A stretch of DNA of 64,000 bases from Calliopum simillimum (taxonomy: Eukaryota; Arthropoda; Insecta; Diptera; Lauxaniidae), in assembly GCA_951812925.1 (NCBI GenBank), contig OX638372.1, positions 91,347,058 through 91,411,057 of the forward strand. Reading direction: 5' to 3'. How positions within the stretch are numbered: the first letter of the stretch is position 1; each line of letters begins with the position of its first letter. Below the pieces are notes generated by a model, which saw only the letters and a list, made by a program, of their open reading frames with translations, was not told where the DNA came from and did no database searches. Shown here one piece after another: positions 31,618 through 42,472 of this stretch. The position numbers and the translations under genes are program-made.

Positions 31618-32739
31618 ATGAAGTGAAAAATCATATCCAGTGATCGGACTCTAATTAAACTTTGATAGAAAAAAGTAAATGATAAAGTGAACTCTAAATA
31701 AATTTTATAAAAAATAAAATTTGTTAATAAAGCAATGGACAAGATATTTGGGACCATTGTGGCGGAGACCACAAGTTAAAACATTGTCCAAGATTAAATA
31801 TTGATTGGCAATCAAGTAAAATGTAAAATACTATAAAGTTTAAAATTTAAAAAAAAGACCAGGGTAACCAACAAAGGCGCGAAGCCTCCTGGCATTCATT
31901 AAATAATAAAAAAAATAATAAATTTTTTGAATCACCAAAACAGGAAAATAAAAAAATAAACACATACTAACCATGGAGTTAACTTTGGCGGAAAGCTTAA
32001 AAAGAATAACGAGTGTCACGGTTTATTTGTAATTGTATAATGAACAATTCTGTAAATTTGTTGATTGTGCTAACCTGAACTTAACCAGAACTTAATTATC
32101 ATATTTAGTTGGTACATACACCGTTTTCATACAATTTGGCAGTACTGTATTCATTGAACGTAAGTTCAAGCATGAATTTAAAGTTATTTTCTGTATTCAG
32201 TGAGAGCATAGGTTGGCTAAACTGAGAAAAATTTTTGAATTTCTTTTTTCATCGAGTTGCAGTACAGAAAAGTTGTGTCGTAATAAGAAATTTCGATAAA
32301 TCAAGTAAGTTTTAGAAAAGCATTTATTTTTTTTGATAAAGTTTTCATGAATTTTCCATAAAATTCAGATTTTTAAACGCTGAACGCGTTATTTAGCATT
32401 TTTAAGTGATTTTATTCATTATTTTCTAAGTTTCTAGAAAATTTGACCACATTGCGGCAATAAAGCCAATTGGAAAAATTCAGCGTGAAGTTTTCAACAG
32501 GAACAGGAGGTTCAAACACACGGAAACGTAAGCGAAAGAATACAGACGATGAGCGGAACAATATTATGGTGTCGAAGGGACAGGATTACACAAGGGCAGG
32601 ATACTAACAACACACCCTTATAAGCAATCAAGGCCACAGGCAACTAATGTTTAAAAAAAATAATATATAGGTACATAAATTCTTCTTTTAATTAAATAAT
32701 TTTTTTTTTAATAAATTTTATGTTTATAATTAGTAAATA

Positions 32740-32975
32740 AAATCCAAAACATGGTGTCAGAAGTAAAATTCGTTCGTTTCAAACTTGGAATCAATGGAGC
32801 GAGTTAATCAAACTTTGCGTTGCAACTTTATACAACTTAAATTTAATTTATGTATTTTTTTCAATTTAATTTACTTGAAATTAAAATATTGTTTTTTTTT
32901 TTTTAATAAATACTTTTAATTTAAAATTAAAAAATAAAATCCCATAATATTGGTGTCAGAAGTAAATTTCGTTCG
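32740..32975. repeat. Two copies of a TGGTGTCAGAAGTAAA block
   Basis: AATAAAATCC, about six bases, TGGTGTCAGAAGTAAA and TTCGTTCG occur near 32740-32780 and again near 32935-32972. TGGTGTCAGAAGT looks like a primer-binding site, so these may be ends of two LTR copies of one degraded element. No coding sequence is recognised in 32033-33038. Confidence 0.45.
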
Positions 32976-33184
32976 CAAAAAAGTTTTTTATTTAAAAATA
33001 AAATCATAACAAAAAAACTAAAAAAGTGTTTTATCATATGATGGGACAATATGTGCCAATTGTCCGCATCTATAATTTTTAAGTTTCAGTTTAAGATTGA
33101 AGTTCAGCGAATAAACGTCAAAAATAAACACAGTATTTTCTTTCGCTTTCTATCTATATATATATGTATAAATACATATTTAAC

Positions 33185-33197
33185 TGGCGCAGTCGAC
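33185..33197 (+). promoter_or_regulatory. tRNA-Ser primer-binding site of element N
   Basis: TGGCGCAGTCGAC at the end of the 5' LTR. Confidence 0.75.
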
Positions 33198-33848
33198 GGA
33201 AGTGTTGAACATAAGGAACATTTTTTTTTTTTTTGAAATTAATACGTATGTATAAATTAACAATGGGTTAACGTTTGACTAGTTAACAACAGGTTAACAG
33301 TCAAATAAATCGAAATTTCGGTTAATTTTGCTTTTGCTATGTCACATAGCAATATTAAATTTCAGTAAGTTCGACGGTTAATAAAGTTATAATTGCTCGG
33401 TTAAATAAAACAAAATAAGTTTTTCAATAAAATAACTAAACAAGTAAAAAATAAAAATTAAAATTTAATAAAAAATAAGTTTTTTAAATAAAATTAGTTT
33501 TGTTTGACGCTCGTTTAACAACGAATAATAAAGTTATAATTGCTCAGTTAAATAAATAAAAAATAAGTTTCTTAATAAAAATATGTAAACAAATAAAAAG
33601 GAAAAATAAAAAAATAATAATAAATAAAAAAATAAGTTTTTAAATAAAAAAAATAGTTTTATTTTGATACTCGTGTAACAAAAGTGTAACTTATATAATA
33701 CATTAAATATAAGTATATACGTATTTCGAAAAAAGAACCACAGAACACAAACATTTACACATGAACTAAAAGGAAGCTGAAAAAAAAAGCGTGAAGCTGA
33801 ACCAACTTTACTCAAAACGAAAAAATAGTAATAAAACAAAAATTTAAA
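33198..33848. other. Leader of element N
   Basis: AT-rich, with a repeated AATAAAGTTATAATTGCTC(G/A)GTTAAATAA unit near 33381 and 33527. No gene. Confidence 0.5.
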
Positions 33849-35552
33849 ATGGCAGATCAAGCTGATGTAGCAAACATGCAACAGTGCATTGTGGCGTTGA
33901 CAAATTTGATGATACAACAACAGCAGCAGCAGCCCTACTCAACGATATCGAGAATTGAGAGAGAAACGCTATTTTTACCAACTTTCACTGGACAAGAAGG
34001 AACGTTACATGGATTCATCGCAGCAGTTGATGTTGTTATGGAGGAATACCAAAATCAAGAAGAGGTATATTGTCATATACTTAATCATCTCACTATATGA
34101 TTATATGTGACCACTTCCATCCCACTGTATGAAATGTAATATTTCATTTCATTATGTTGCTGCTCATACATTTATGAACGCAAACCATATCAGTGGAAAT
34201 GCTGATTTTTACTTTTCATGCAAACCTGCAAATCTGCTGACAAATCATTATAAACATCTATTGTAGCTTAAGTTTTAATTATGAAATAAATAAAGTTTTA
34301 GTTTCAAAGAAGAAACCAACTAGATGTGTTATTGGCGCAGTCGAATTTTTCAAATCAAAAATAAGTGTCAATAACTTTGAATTGAACAACTTAAAAAAAT
34401 TAAAATTACCTAATTGAAGTTCAATTCGAAAAAAAATATAAGAAGTTTAAAGTTATAAATATAAAACAGCAACCATAAACTTTTCACACTTGAAGAAAAA
34501 CTATACAATTCAAGTTTGTGCAGCTGACTAACAATCTATTCAGTTTTCGACCCAGTTAGAGCGTATTTATAATTAAGAGCACCACCAAATTTACTTGGTC
34601 GAATAATTACAGCGCTTGGAAGCTTAAGTTGCAGCCGCCGTACAACAACGCATAAAGAATTTGAAGATTTCTGCTAAAATACATACGTGATTGATACAAG
34701 CTGCAAAGGCAACACCATCATGGCAAAATATGTAAGCTTTTTTATTTGAATTATGTACATTAGTAGATACTATAGCAACAAAGAAAAAAATATATCAAAA
34801 ATTTAATGTAGCATAAGTGTATGTATGTGTGGTAAAAAGTAAAGTTGTAACACATTGCCTTACAGAAATATGAATAAAAAAAAATTAATTTTATGTGATG
34901 TAAATTTCAGTAAATTTGCAGGGACTGCAATTATCTTAGGGTGGAGGTGTCATATAATCATCTCACTATATGATTATATGTGACCACTTCCATCCCACTG
35001 TATGAAATGTAATATTTCATTTCATTATGTTGCTGCTCATACATTTATGAAGGCAAACGATATCAGTGGAAATGCTGATTTTTACTTTTCATGCAAATCT
35101 GCTGACAAATCATTATAAACACCTATTGTAGCTTAAGTTTTTATTATGAAATATTGTAAATAAAGCTTTAGTTTCAAAGAAGAAACCAACTAGATGTGTT
35201 ATTATATAGTGTAGTGCTGAATACAAAAATACAAGGGCAAGCGAGGATGATCCTGAATGTAAATATACCACAAAATTGGGCAGAATGCAAGGCCAAACTC
35301 AGACAACGTTATCGACCAAAACAGGACCAGCTATCATTGACAAGGAAAATCAACAATTTAAGAGTGAGTAGTATCAAAGACTTAGATGATAAAGTTAGGG
35401 AATTAGTGGAAGACATTAGTGAGATTGCGTTATTTGAAAACAGTGCTCAATTGACGGATATTTTTGGGGGCATGTTAATTCAAAGGATCAAAGAAATATC
35501 GGCAAGGACTTTTGCTTTCGAAATCATGAAAAAATGGCAGTGCCCCAAATAA
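33849..35552 (+). pseudogene. gag: Gag of element N, interrupted
   Basis: The N-terminal part (33849-34070) starts with an ATG, has a Gln run, then a LPTFTGQEGTLHGFI capsid-type segment. The C-terminal part (35204-35552) continues with ARMILNV...WAECKAKLRQRY, typical of errantivirus Gag. Between them lies a complete non-autonomous LTR element with an ATAT duplication. The reading frame continues logically on both sides, so the interruption explains the split. After 35552 the frame is broken and a decayed Gag tail may extend to about 35780. Confidence 0.75.
34071..35203 (+). mobile_element. Non-autonomous mini LTR element (1,133 bp), relative of element C
   Basis: LTRs 34071-34333 and 34948-35203 share TGTCATATA...ATGTGTTATT. 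Both sides carry ATAT (34067-34070, 35204-35207). A tRNA-Ser primer site TGGCGCAGTCG lies at 34333 and a purine tract GGGTGGAGG ends at 34947. The 614 bp between have no coding capacity. The sequence before the purine tract matches that of element C, so C-type proteins may have mobilised it. Confidence 0.85.
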
Positions 35553-36036
35553 GGGAAAGTATCTCACAATTTATTGGTTTAGATTATGGAAACTTAAATT
35601 TGCGGTTAATTCTAAAGAAAAATGAAAGATTTGATAGTAATGTTAACAATAGGTAACAGTCAAGTCATAATAAGAATAATGCAAAAGTTAAAACACAAGA
35701 AAAAAGAATTCAGGAGAATTCAAAAACTAGCGGTGGAGGAATTATATCACCCAAACATACAGCTGCATACGGTGGCATTAAGAGCACCATATTGTAAGCT
35801 GATACAAGATAAACCACTTGCTCGTTTCATTGTATGACGCAGATAATAAAATGCTGCCTCAACAAATATGAAACAATCAAGTTGTTCATATGATGGGACA
35901 ATATGTGCCAATTGTCCGCATCTATAATTTTTAAGTTTCAGTTTAAGATTGAAGTTCAGCGAATAAACGTCAAAAATAAACACAGTATTTTCTTTCGCTC
36001 TCCATCTATATATATATGTATAAATACATATTTAAC

Positions 36037-36519
36037 TCGCGCGAGTAACGTCATCTACCTCCACAAATGTTCCTTGTGTTAAGAAACTCATCCAAAAATA
36101 CAAATAGATTCTTTATAAGCATTCTTATACACCCAACTCTCTTTTTACACGGATTTGAAGTTACACGGTTGAAAAAATTGTTTTATCTAGTACGGTTTCA
36201 AAATCACTGTTTTGTAATTATGTTTGTTTTTACAACACTTGGCACCATTGCTGAAATGAACATACATAGTAGTAAGTGGGGAAATCCCCTTATTCGATAA
36301 CTCTTACCTACACATTTTGTTCGCATGATATTTACATAAAATATTGCTTAATTGAAGTGTTTAAAGTTTATTACCTCGCAATATTTTATCAATTGTTCGT
36401 GCTATCAATTAGATTTGAACATTTCTGAACTTAATAAGTGAAAAAAGGTATTTTATCTATAAATTTTTAGTTAAGCTTTAAAAATAAAATTTTTGCCCTT
36501 ACTACATACAGTTAATAAA
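36037..36519. other. No gene recognised
   Basis: AT-rich. A 77-codon frame at 36067-36300 has no recognised similarity. Confidence 0.4.
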
Positions 36520-37300
36520 ATGTCCAAAATTTCAAAGATTCGTAAAAGGCAAGCCATTTCTTTGGAAGTAAAATTAAAAATCTTGGACTGTCTGGCAAGA
36601 GGTGAAGGTTCAACATCTGTGGGCAAGGATTTTGACTTAAACGAAGCTACTATCAGGACCATTAAAAAAAATGAGAATGAAATACGGAAATCTGTCATCA
36701 GTTCATCAAAACATAGTTCCAGAACATCGTCATACATTAGAGATGAAGTGTTAGTAAAAATGGAAAAATGTTTAGTGTTTTGGATTGAGGATTTATTGCA
36801 AAAAGGAGTACCTGTAGATGGAAATATTATAAAGTAGAAGTCACTACGAATTTATAAGCAACTTCAGATATCGGAGCCATCAACAAGTCGTCAAGATAAG
36901 AGAAAGCAATTTTCTGCTGGATGGCTAACAGGACTTCTTAAAAGAAACGCATTTCATAATTTAAAAATTAAAGGAGAAATCGCACCAGCAGATGAAAAGG
37001 CAGCTAAACCTTTCCAGCAGAACTAGCCAAAATAATTGAAGATGGGGGCTATGTCCCCGACCAAATTTTCAATGCCGATGAAACGGGTTTGTTCTGGAAA
37101 AAAATACCTTCCAGAACTTTTATAGCAAAATCCGAAAAAAATTGTTAGTGGTTTTAAAGTTGCTAAAGATCGGGTAACATTTTTATTGTGTAGCAACGCT
37201 TCTGGTGACAAAATTTTAAAGGCGAATAAAAGGCCTGGATGACAGCAGGTCTATTTACGGAATGGTTTGAAGAATGCTTTGTTCCTGAAACTGTAATACA
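36520..37300 (+). pseudogene. Tigger/pogo-family transposase relic
   Basis: Starts MSKISKIRKRQAISLEVKLK, the CENP-B-type (Psq-like) helix-turn-helix opening of Tigger transposases, open to a stop at 36835. Beyond it, in shifting frames, are AGWLTGLLKR (near 36920), NADETGLFWKK (near 37074; Asp of the DDE core), LLCSNASGDK (near 37185) and WMTAGLFTEWF (near 37238). The second Asp region and C-terminus are missing. Several stops and frameshifts disable it. Jerky-type host genes share this fold, but the degeneration favours a dead transposon. Confidence 0.75.
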
Positions 37301-37740
37301 TATAATAAACACGGACGATATTAAATATTCAATAAATAACATGAAGGACAATATAAACACCCTGAATGTTAAAAACAAGAACTTGTTGCTTAACGAAATA
37401 GAGACAATAAAAGGAAAATTAAAAACTATAACACCAGGAGAAAAAAACAGGAAAAAGAGAGGTCTTTTTAATTTCAATGCAAAAATGGTTATATGGTGCC
37501 ATGAATGACGAAGACCGAACAAACATTTTAGGGCACTTCCAAGCTTACGAATAAAATTATAACTTAGTAGCAAATACCGTAAATCAACAAATTGTTCTAA
37601 ACAAAAGTTTTAATGACAGTATCAAATTACTAAAAAATACGGTCGAGAAAGATGGAGAAGATATAAAAAATACTTTCAACTTCGTGAAACGTCAAAACTC
37701 TGAGACAGTGAGATGCCTCCATTATTCAGAACAGATCACA
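37301..37740 (+). pseudogene. Errantivirus env fragment
   Basis: In frame after the Tigger end, a segment with a KKRGLF furin-type site (near 37455) and a MNDEDRT block (37500-37518, after a frame change) matches the middle of Env as in element A. The following stretch is heptad-like and contains stops. It is a scrap of about 440 bp between two other elements. Confidence 0.65.
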
Positions 37741-37775
37741 AGTTAAAATATTTAGATATGTATTATATAATAGAG

Positions 37776-37820
37776 TCCCTGAAGATGACAGCCAATGAAT
37801 GTCGAAATATTGGACAAAAA
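37776..37820 (+). ncRNA. Hammerhead-type ribozyme motif, 5' copy
   Basis: TCC-CTGAAGA, stem II GACA/TGTC, GAAA, TATT, GGA. Stem I is TCC/GGA. It fits the minimal hammerhead core of Penelope-like elements. The expected cleavage-site base before GGA is T here, C in the 3' copy. Confidence 0.65.
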
Positions 37821-38757
37821 TAAATTGAAGAAATTTTACAGAACTATTCTTTTTAATTTATTGGACCTAAAGCCCAAAATAAAAATCAAGTATATTATAT
37901 TCACCAAGAAAGAAGAGTACGAGAGACGATTACCATACTTAGACACAATCGTGATGAGAGCTAACAACGTTTTAAAAACAGATTGGTATCAAAAACCAAC
38001 TGCATCAGGCAGATTAATAAATTTCTTTTCCAAACACCCTAAGAAAACGATTATCAACACCGCCAAAAATTTTATTCAAAAAGTACTCAATATTAGTGAT
38101 GCGGTTTTTCATGAAGCAAATAAAATTAAAATCAAAAACATTCTTCACATGAATGATTTTCCTGAGGCCACTATTAGACACCTAATACGACAGGTTGAGC
38201 AGCAAACGACCAACAGCAATAATAATATCAGTAACTCTGAACCAAAAATTTACAAAAATGTGACATATGTACACGGTTACACGGAAAAATTAAAAAAGTC
38301 CAACATTTATAACCAAAGCAATTTTCAGTTAGCTCCAAAACCCTACAATACCCTTAGAAGTGTTTATAGCAACACAAAAAGCAAAATAGATAAAATGGAA
38401 AAGTCAAATCTGATTTACCAAATAACATGCAAAGGTAATGGAACAGATATATGTGGAAAAACATATGTTGGCACAACGAAATGTAAATTAAAAACAAGAA
38501 TCTCGGGACATAAATCGGACATAAATACAAATAACAAGAACAAAACTGCACTTGCGGCTCACTGCACATTTAACAAACATTTACCGAACTTCGACGAAAC
38601 CAAAATACTTCAACAAGAAAATAATTACTACCGAAGATACACGAAAGAGATGCTACATATCATCAATACACCTACACATAAAAGGTTAAACTTCAAATCC
38701 GACACGGATGGTTGCGCGCATATTTACAAACATCTTCTTAGACATAAATTTAGTTGA
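37795..38757 (+). CDS. Penelope-like RT C-terminus plus GIY-YIG endonuclease
   Basis: A 320-codon ORF. Residues ~40-110 (LDTIVMRANNVLKTDWYQKP, NFFSKHPKKTI) are the palm-thumb end of Penelope RT. The RT catalytic motifs are upstream and missing. Residues ~200-310 form the GIY-YIG domain: NLIYQITC, then KTYVGTTKCKLKTRISGHKSD, and a late Asn/Gln-containing segment. The domain cuts target DNA for insertion. With no RT catalytic core this protein could at most be a free endonuclease. The apparent ATG at 37795 lies in the ribozyme region, so the true frame is a truncated one. Confidence 0.8.
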   Translation: MNVEILDKNKLKKFYRTILFNLLDLKPKIKIKYIIFTKKEEYERRLPYLDTIVMRANNVLKTDWYQKPTASGRLINFFSKHPKKTIINTAKNFIQKVLNISDAVFHEANKIKIKNILHMNDFPEATIRHLIRQVEQQTTNSNNNISNSEPKIYKNVTYVHGYTEKLKKSNIYNQSNFQLAPKPYNTLRSVYSNTKSKIDKMEKSNLIYQITCKGNGTDICGKTYVGTTKCKLKTRISGHKSDINTNNKNKTALAAHCTFNKHLPNFDETKILQQENNYYRRYTKEMLHIINTPTHKRLNFKSDTDGCAHIYKHLLRHKFS

Positions 38758-38924
38758 CAATGACACTGCTAGACGTGAACAACGTTGTTTTGTTTAAATT
38801 TTAATTTTAGAAAAAATATTTTAAATTTTACGGTAATTTGTTAAATTTAGTGTTCGTGTTTATAATTCTGTTAAAAATTGTGATATAAAATTTTAAACTG
38901 TCGTTTTTCTATATTATGTTTTCA

Positions 38925-38968
38925 GTCCCTGATGATGGCTAGCAATTTTAGCCGAAATATCGGATTTT
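38925..38968 (+). ncRNA. Hammerhead-type ribozyme motif, 3' copy
   Basis: TCC-CTGATGA, stem II GGCTA/TAGCC around a CAATTT loop, GAAA, TAT, C, GGA. All conserved core positions are present, so it is predicted to be active. Confidence 0.75.
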
Positions 38969-39042
38969 AAAATTTAAAAATAAAATACAAAAAACAAAGA
39001 TTTGTGTTTTTATTTTTCACGGTCAAAGCCCAATACAAAAAT

Positions 39043-39927
39043 TAATAATTCTACATAAGGCCGATATTAACAAAAGTGATATAATCATATATGTATATTA
39101 ATATAAGCTATATAAATATATTTTTAATATATATATTAGAGTTTGAATGTAAATAATCAGTAAAATAAACAATTTGCACTTTATTTATTTTAACTGGCAC
39201 TGGGCACTGTATAGACAACCTTTTTACTTTATTGCATAAAATCAACTAACTATAACACTCATGATCAGCTTCTGGTGTCTCTTGTGTTCCACAGATGAAG
39301 AAATGAGCGCAAAAACGTCTTGATTCTAATAGAATAATATGGATAAAGAAAGTATTCAATTGGATCCATAAAATTCAGACCGCGAAACCTCTGCATTGAA
39401 TACCAATTCATTTTAATCTTTTTCAATCTAATGGATTGATGGGTTGAAATTGAATTGAAAAATAAAAAATTAACTTATTTACTTATTATATTATTAACTG
39501 AAGTAATCGCGCTTTTGGAAAAATGTGGGAGTACATCAAATTTTTGGACGGCACGACGCTTCGAAAAATAAGAAGATTGTTGCGACAAAAGACGTCGTCA
39601 ACTTTAGATCCGACAATCCTGATACAACTCCAATATATCTGAATTTAACGGATGAAGGAAAATTGCAGGTGCAAATTCTTCTTTTGTGAGGTGAGTAAAT
39701 TGAACATTTATTATTTTGTTTATGAATTATCGTGCAAAAAGCACCGATGCACATATTCAAAAGTGAGGTTGTAAACTCACTTCTATCCACATTCACCGAA
39801 ATTACAATACATTAATATGTAACACTTTTTTCCATAGACACTCAAGTTGAGGATGCGATAAAAAATCCCAGTGCAAGAATTAGGGAGACGCTTGTGAACC
39901 AATTAGAAACGGCATGTGAATAAGAAA
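39043..39927. other. No gene recognised
   Basis: AT-rich. A short open patch near 39838-39920 shows coding-like composition but is too short to name. Confidence 0.35.
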
Positions 39928-41149
39928 CATATCGTTAGCTTAATATGGAAAAGGCGTATCTCAATTTTTTTTGAAATTGACTTTTTTGCATATTCTGGTT
40001 GGCCACTCTCTAATACACCTCTCTACAAAAATTAAGCATGATAATATCAAAAATAGCCATATTATAGTCAATTTTAAAAAAGCCCTAACGCATAACAAAA
40101 AATTCTTGAAGGAAAAAAGCCCTAACACACAATATAAAGCGTTTAAATAGTGTTAAAATCACTCAGAAACTATTCGGTTAATTAAGCTGATAACTTGGCA
40201 GTGAGTGTATCTCAAATAAGGAAAGGTTTTTATGGTATACATGAAGGTTCCCGAAGGTCATTCGAAGGTTTTCTGGTCAAAACGAAGAATATCTGGGTAT
40301 ACTAGAGGAAAAATATCCATGGTAGACTATCAATGAACCTTAGCTGATAGTTTTCTAAAACAACCGAAGGTTTTCGAAGGCCACCCGAAGGCTTGATAGT
40401 CAAAACGAAGAATATTTTGGTATACTAGAGAGAAAATAACATTAGCGGACTATCAAAAAGGTCTAATTGGTAGTTTCTTGGGGCACCCAAAGGCATCAAA
40501 ATCAAAACAAAGAATTCCTAGGTATACTAGAGGGAAAGAATCTATGGCAGACTATAAACAAGCCACAATTGATAGTTTTCTAAGGCATCCGAAGGTTCCC
40601 TAAAATCACCCGAAGGCTTCATTGTCAATACAAAGAATATCAAGGTATACTGATGAGCAAACATTAATAGCATCTATGAGTTCAGTTGCTGTGGGTACTT
40701 TATAATTATAAACTTAAATTAATGTAGATTACTTTTATGTTTTAAATTGTTGTTACCTGCTGATTGTCACCACTTTTATGATAATCTTCCATACAAAACA
40801 TAATCATTTACGTTTGAATTTTTGTCCAATCCAATTAACTTTCTATGTAAAGGTTTTCCTTTTCATTTTATATTGAATAACTTTAATTTTATTCATAATT
40901 TTTGATTTATTGTAAAATGCCCTAACTCACTTTTTTTTAAAAATTTTAAAATGAAAAGACAAAAACTACCCAAAAAACAAAGAAAATAAAATAAAATCCT
41001 AGAATGAAAATTATTGATAGTTTTTGTTGTAAATTGCATTAACTGTTTTTTTGAATGTTTGTTTGGCTAATCAAATTTTATTCAGTTTTTTTCCTTCTGT
41101 AAAGTATTGAAAATGTGAGTTACGCCTTTTCCATATTAAGCTAACGATA
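39928..41149. mobile_element. TIR element (~1.2 kb) with internal tandem repeats
   Basis: ATATCGTTAGCTTAATATGG...GGCGTA at 39928-39964 is mirrored at 41113-41149. A third copy of the right end lies at 42352-42394 as part of a duplication. Internal repeats lie at 40205-40660. No transposase. Confidence 0.75.
40205..40660. repeat. Four degenerate tandem repeats of ~105-122 bp
   Basis: The block GAATAT...GGTATACTAGAG recurs at about 40287, 40408, 40513 and 40635, together with CCGAAGG and CAAAACGAAGAAT(A/T) segments. Confidence 0.7.
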
Positions 41150-41152
41150 TGT

Positions 41153-41500
41153 ACCTATGTAATCCACAACTAGTTTGTGTAGGATTTTCCACCAACGATA
41201 ACTGCTCTGCGAAATCGACCTGAAGCCGTGAAATTCGGCTTTTAAGATGTGATGCTCTAAACTTAGGACGGTAATTATAAGAACTAATTAACAAGTCGCC
41301 AGCCAATGAACCGTTTATATTAGAAATTTGTCGTGCAAATTATTGCATTTGAAATTTATTTTTTTACTAATTTTTTCAACTTTTTAGCCGAAAAATATCT
41401 TAAGCAAGGAAATATATTTATTCATGAATCATAACAAGAAAACATATCAGAAATAACGAGAATTTTCAAAATCAAGTCAAAAAAAAATCAGAAAAAATCA
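41153..41500. repeat. ~340-bp direct repeat, copy 1
   Basis: Starts ACCTATGTAATCCACAACT and matches 41834-42190 closely, including the hairpin GAAGCCGTGAAATTCGGCTT. Confidence 0.8.
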
Positions 41501-41507
41501 ATAACTG

Positions 41508-41772
41508 TATTTTTATTTGTATTTGTATTTGTATTTGTATTTGTATTTGCATTTGCATTTGCATTTGCATTTGCATTTGTATTTGTACTCGTACTTGTAC
41601 TTGTATTTGCATTTGCATTTGCATTTGCATTTGCATTTGTATTTGTATTTGTACTCGTACTTGTACTTGTACTTGTACTTGTACTTGTACTTGTACTTGT
41701 ACTTGTACTTGTACTTGTACTTGTATTTGCATTTTTATTTGTATTTTCATTTTTATTTTTATTTATATTCCA
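41508..41772. repeat. Hexamer minisatellite (TTTGTA/TTTGCA/CTTGTA)
   Basis: About 44 hexamer units in homogeneous blocks: TTTGTA, then TTTGCA, then CTTGTA, then mixed. Both strands are open over its whole length for this reason only. The duplicate at 42190-42215 has just a few TTTGTA units. Confidence 0.9.
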
Positions 41773-41833
41773 ACTTCAGGAAATGGACGGAAAGCAAGCA
41801 AATTCACAACTTTGCACATTTCATATATCTTAT

Positions 41834-42394
41834 ACCTGTATAATCCACAACTTGTTTGTGTAGGATTTTCCAACAACGATAACTGCTCTGCGAAATCGAC
41901 CTGAAGCCGTGAAATTCGGCTTTTAAGATGTGACGCTCTAAACGTAGGACGGTAAGAACTAATTAACAAGTCGCCAGCCAATGAACCGTTTATATTAGAA
42001 ATTTGTCATGCAAATTATTGCATTTGAAGTTTATTTTTTTACTAATTTTTTCAACATTTTAGCCGTAAAATATCTTAATCAAGGAAATAGATTTATTCAT
42101 GAATTATATGAATCATAACAAGAAAACATATCAGAAATAAAGAGAATTTTTCAAGTCAAGTCAAAAAAAAATCAGAAAAAATCAATAATTGTATTCGTTT
42201 TTGTATTTGTATTTAAGAAAATAAAAAGAATCTTAGAATGAAAATTATTGATAGTTTTTGTTGTAAATTGCATTTACTGTTTTTTTGAATGTTTGGCTAA
42301 TCAAATTTTATTCAGTTTTTTTCCTTCTCCTGTAAAGTATTGAAAATGTGAGTTACGCCTTTTCCATATTAAGCTAACGATATACGCATTTTCG
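41834..42394. repeat. Direct repeat copy 2 plus duplicated right end of the TIR element
   Basis: 41834-42190 repeats 41153-41500. 42215-42394 repeats the right end of the TIR element (40985-41149). The order suggests tandem duplication of a TIR-element/flank unit with expansion of the minisatellite in one copy. Confidence 0.7.
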
Positions 42395-42452
42395 CAGAGT
42401 ATGCTTTTTTTAGCTTTAAGAAACTTAAGTTTTTCATATTTTAAATCAAAAC

Positions 42453-42472
42453 TGGCGACGAGGATGGGATTC
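42453..42472 (+). promoter_or_regulatory. tRNA-Ser(GCU) primer-binding site
   Basis: TGGCGACGAGGATGGGATTC matches the complement of the last 20 bases of tRNA-Ser(GCU) including CCA. Sequence before it, ending TCAAAAC, should therefore be an LTR end. The leader after it has three AAGGRGTR(G/A)AA(C/A)TCCA repeats near 42533, 42593 and 42672. Confidence 0.65.

Larger units (their letters stand above)
33039..36036 (+). mobile_element. LTR element N with short LTRs, gag split by a nested element
   Basis: 146-bp LTRs at 33039-33184 and 35891-36036, starting TGATGGGACAATATG and ending CATATTTAAC, almost identical. A primer site TGGCGCAGTCGAC follows the 5' LTR at 33185. The internal region has gag but no RT or integrase, so it is internally deleted. 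No target duplication is visible (CATA precedes both LTR copies, CGCG follows the right one). Confidence 0.75.
37776..39042 (+). mobile_element. Penelope-like element, 5'-truncated, with terminal repeats and ribozymes
   Basis: A ~1.27-kb unit bounded by two related ~118-bp segments (37776-37893 and 38925-39042). Each begins with a hammerhead motif and ends AAAGCCCAA(A/T)A(T/C)AAAAAT. Between them is one ORF with the RT C-terminus and a GIY-YIG endonuclease. Repeats of this sort (pseudo-LTRs) and hammerhead ribozymes are known features of Penelope-like elements. The full RT would need about 1.5 kb more. Confidence 0.85.

Noticed and set aside
33534..33920. 128-codon minus-strand Phe/Leu-rich ORF
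   Set aside because: Antisense of the A-rich leader of element N.
41472..41843. Long ORFs on both strands (alternating Leu-Tyr/His and Gln-Val/Met)
   Set aside because: Produced by a hexamer minisatellite whose unit length keeps frames open.
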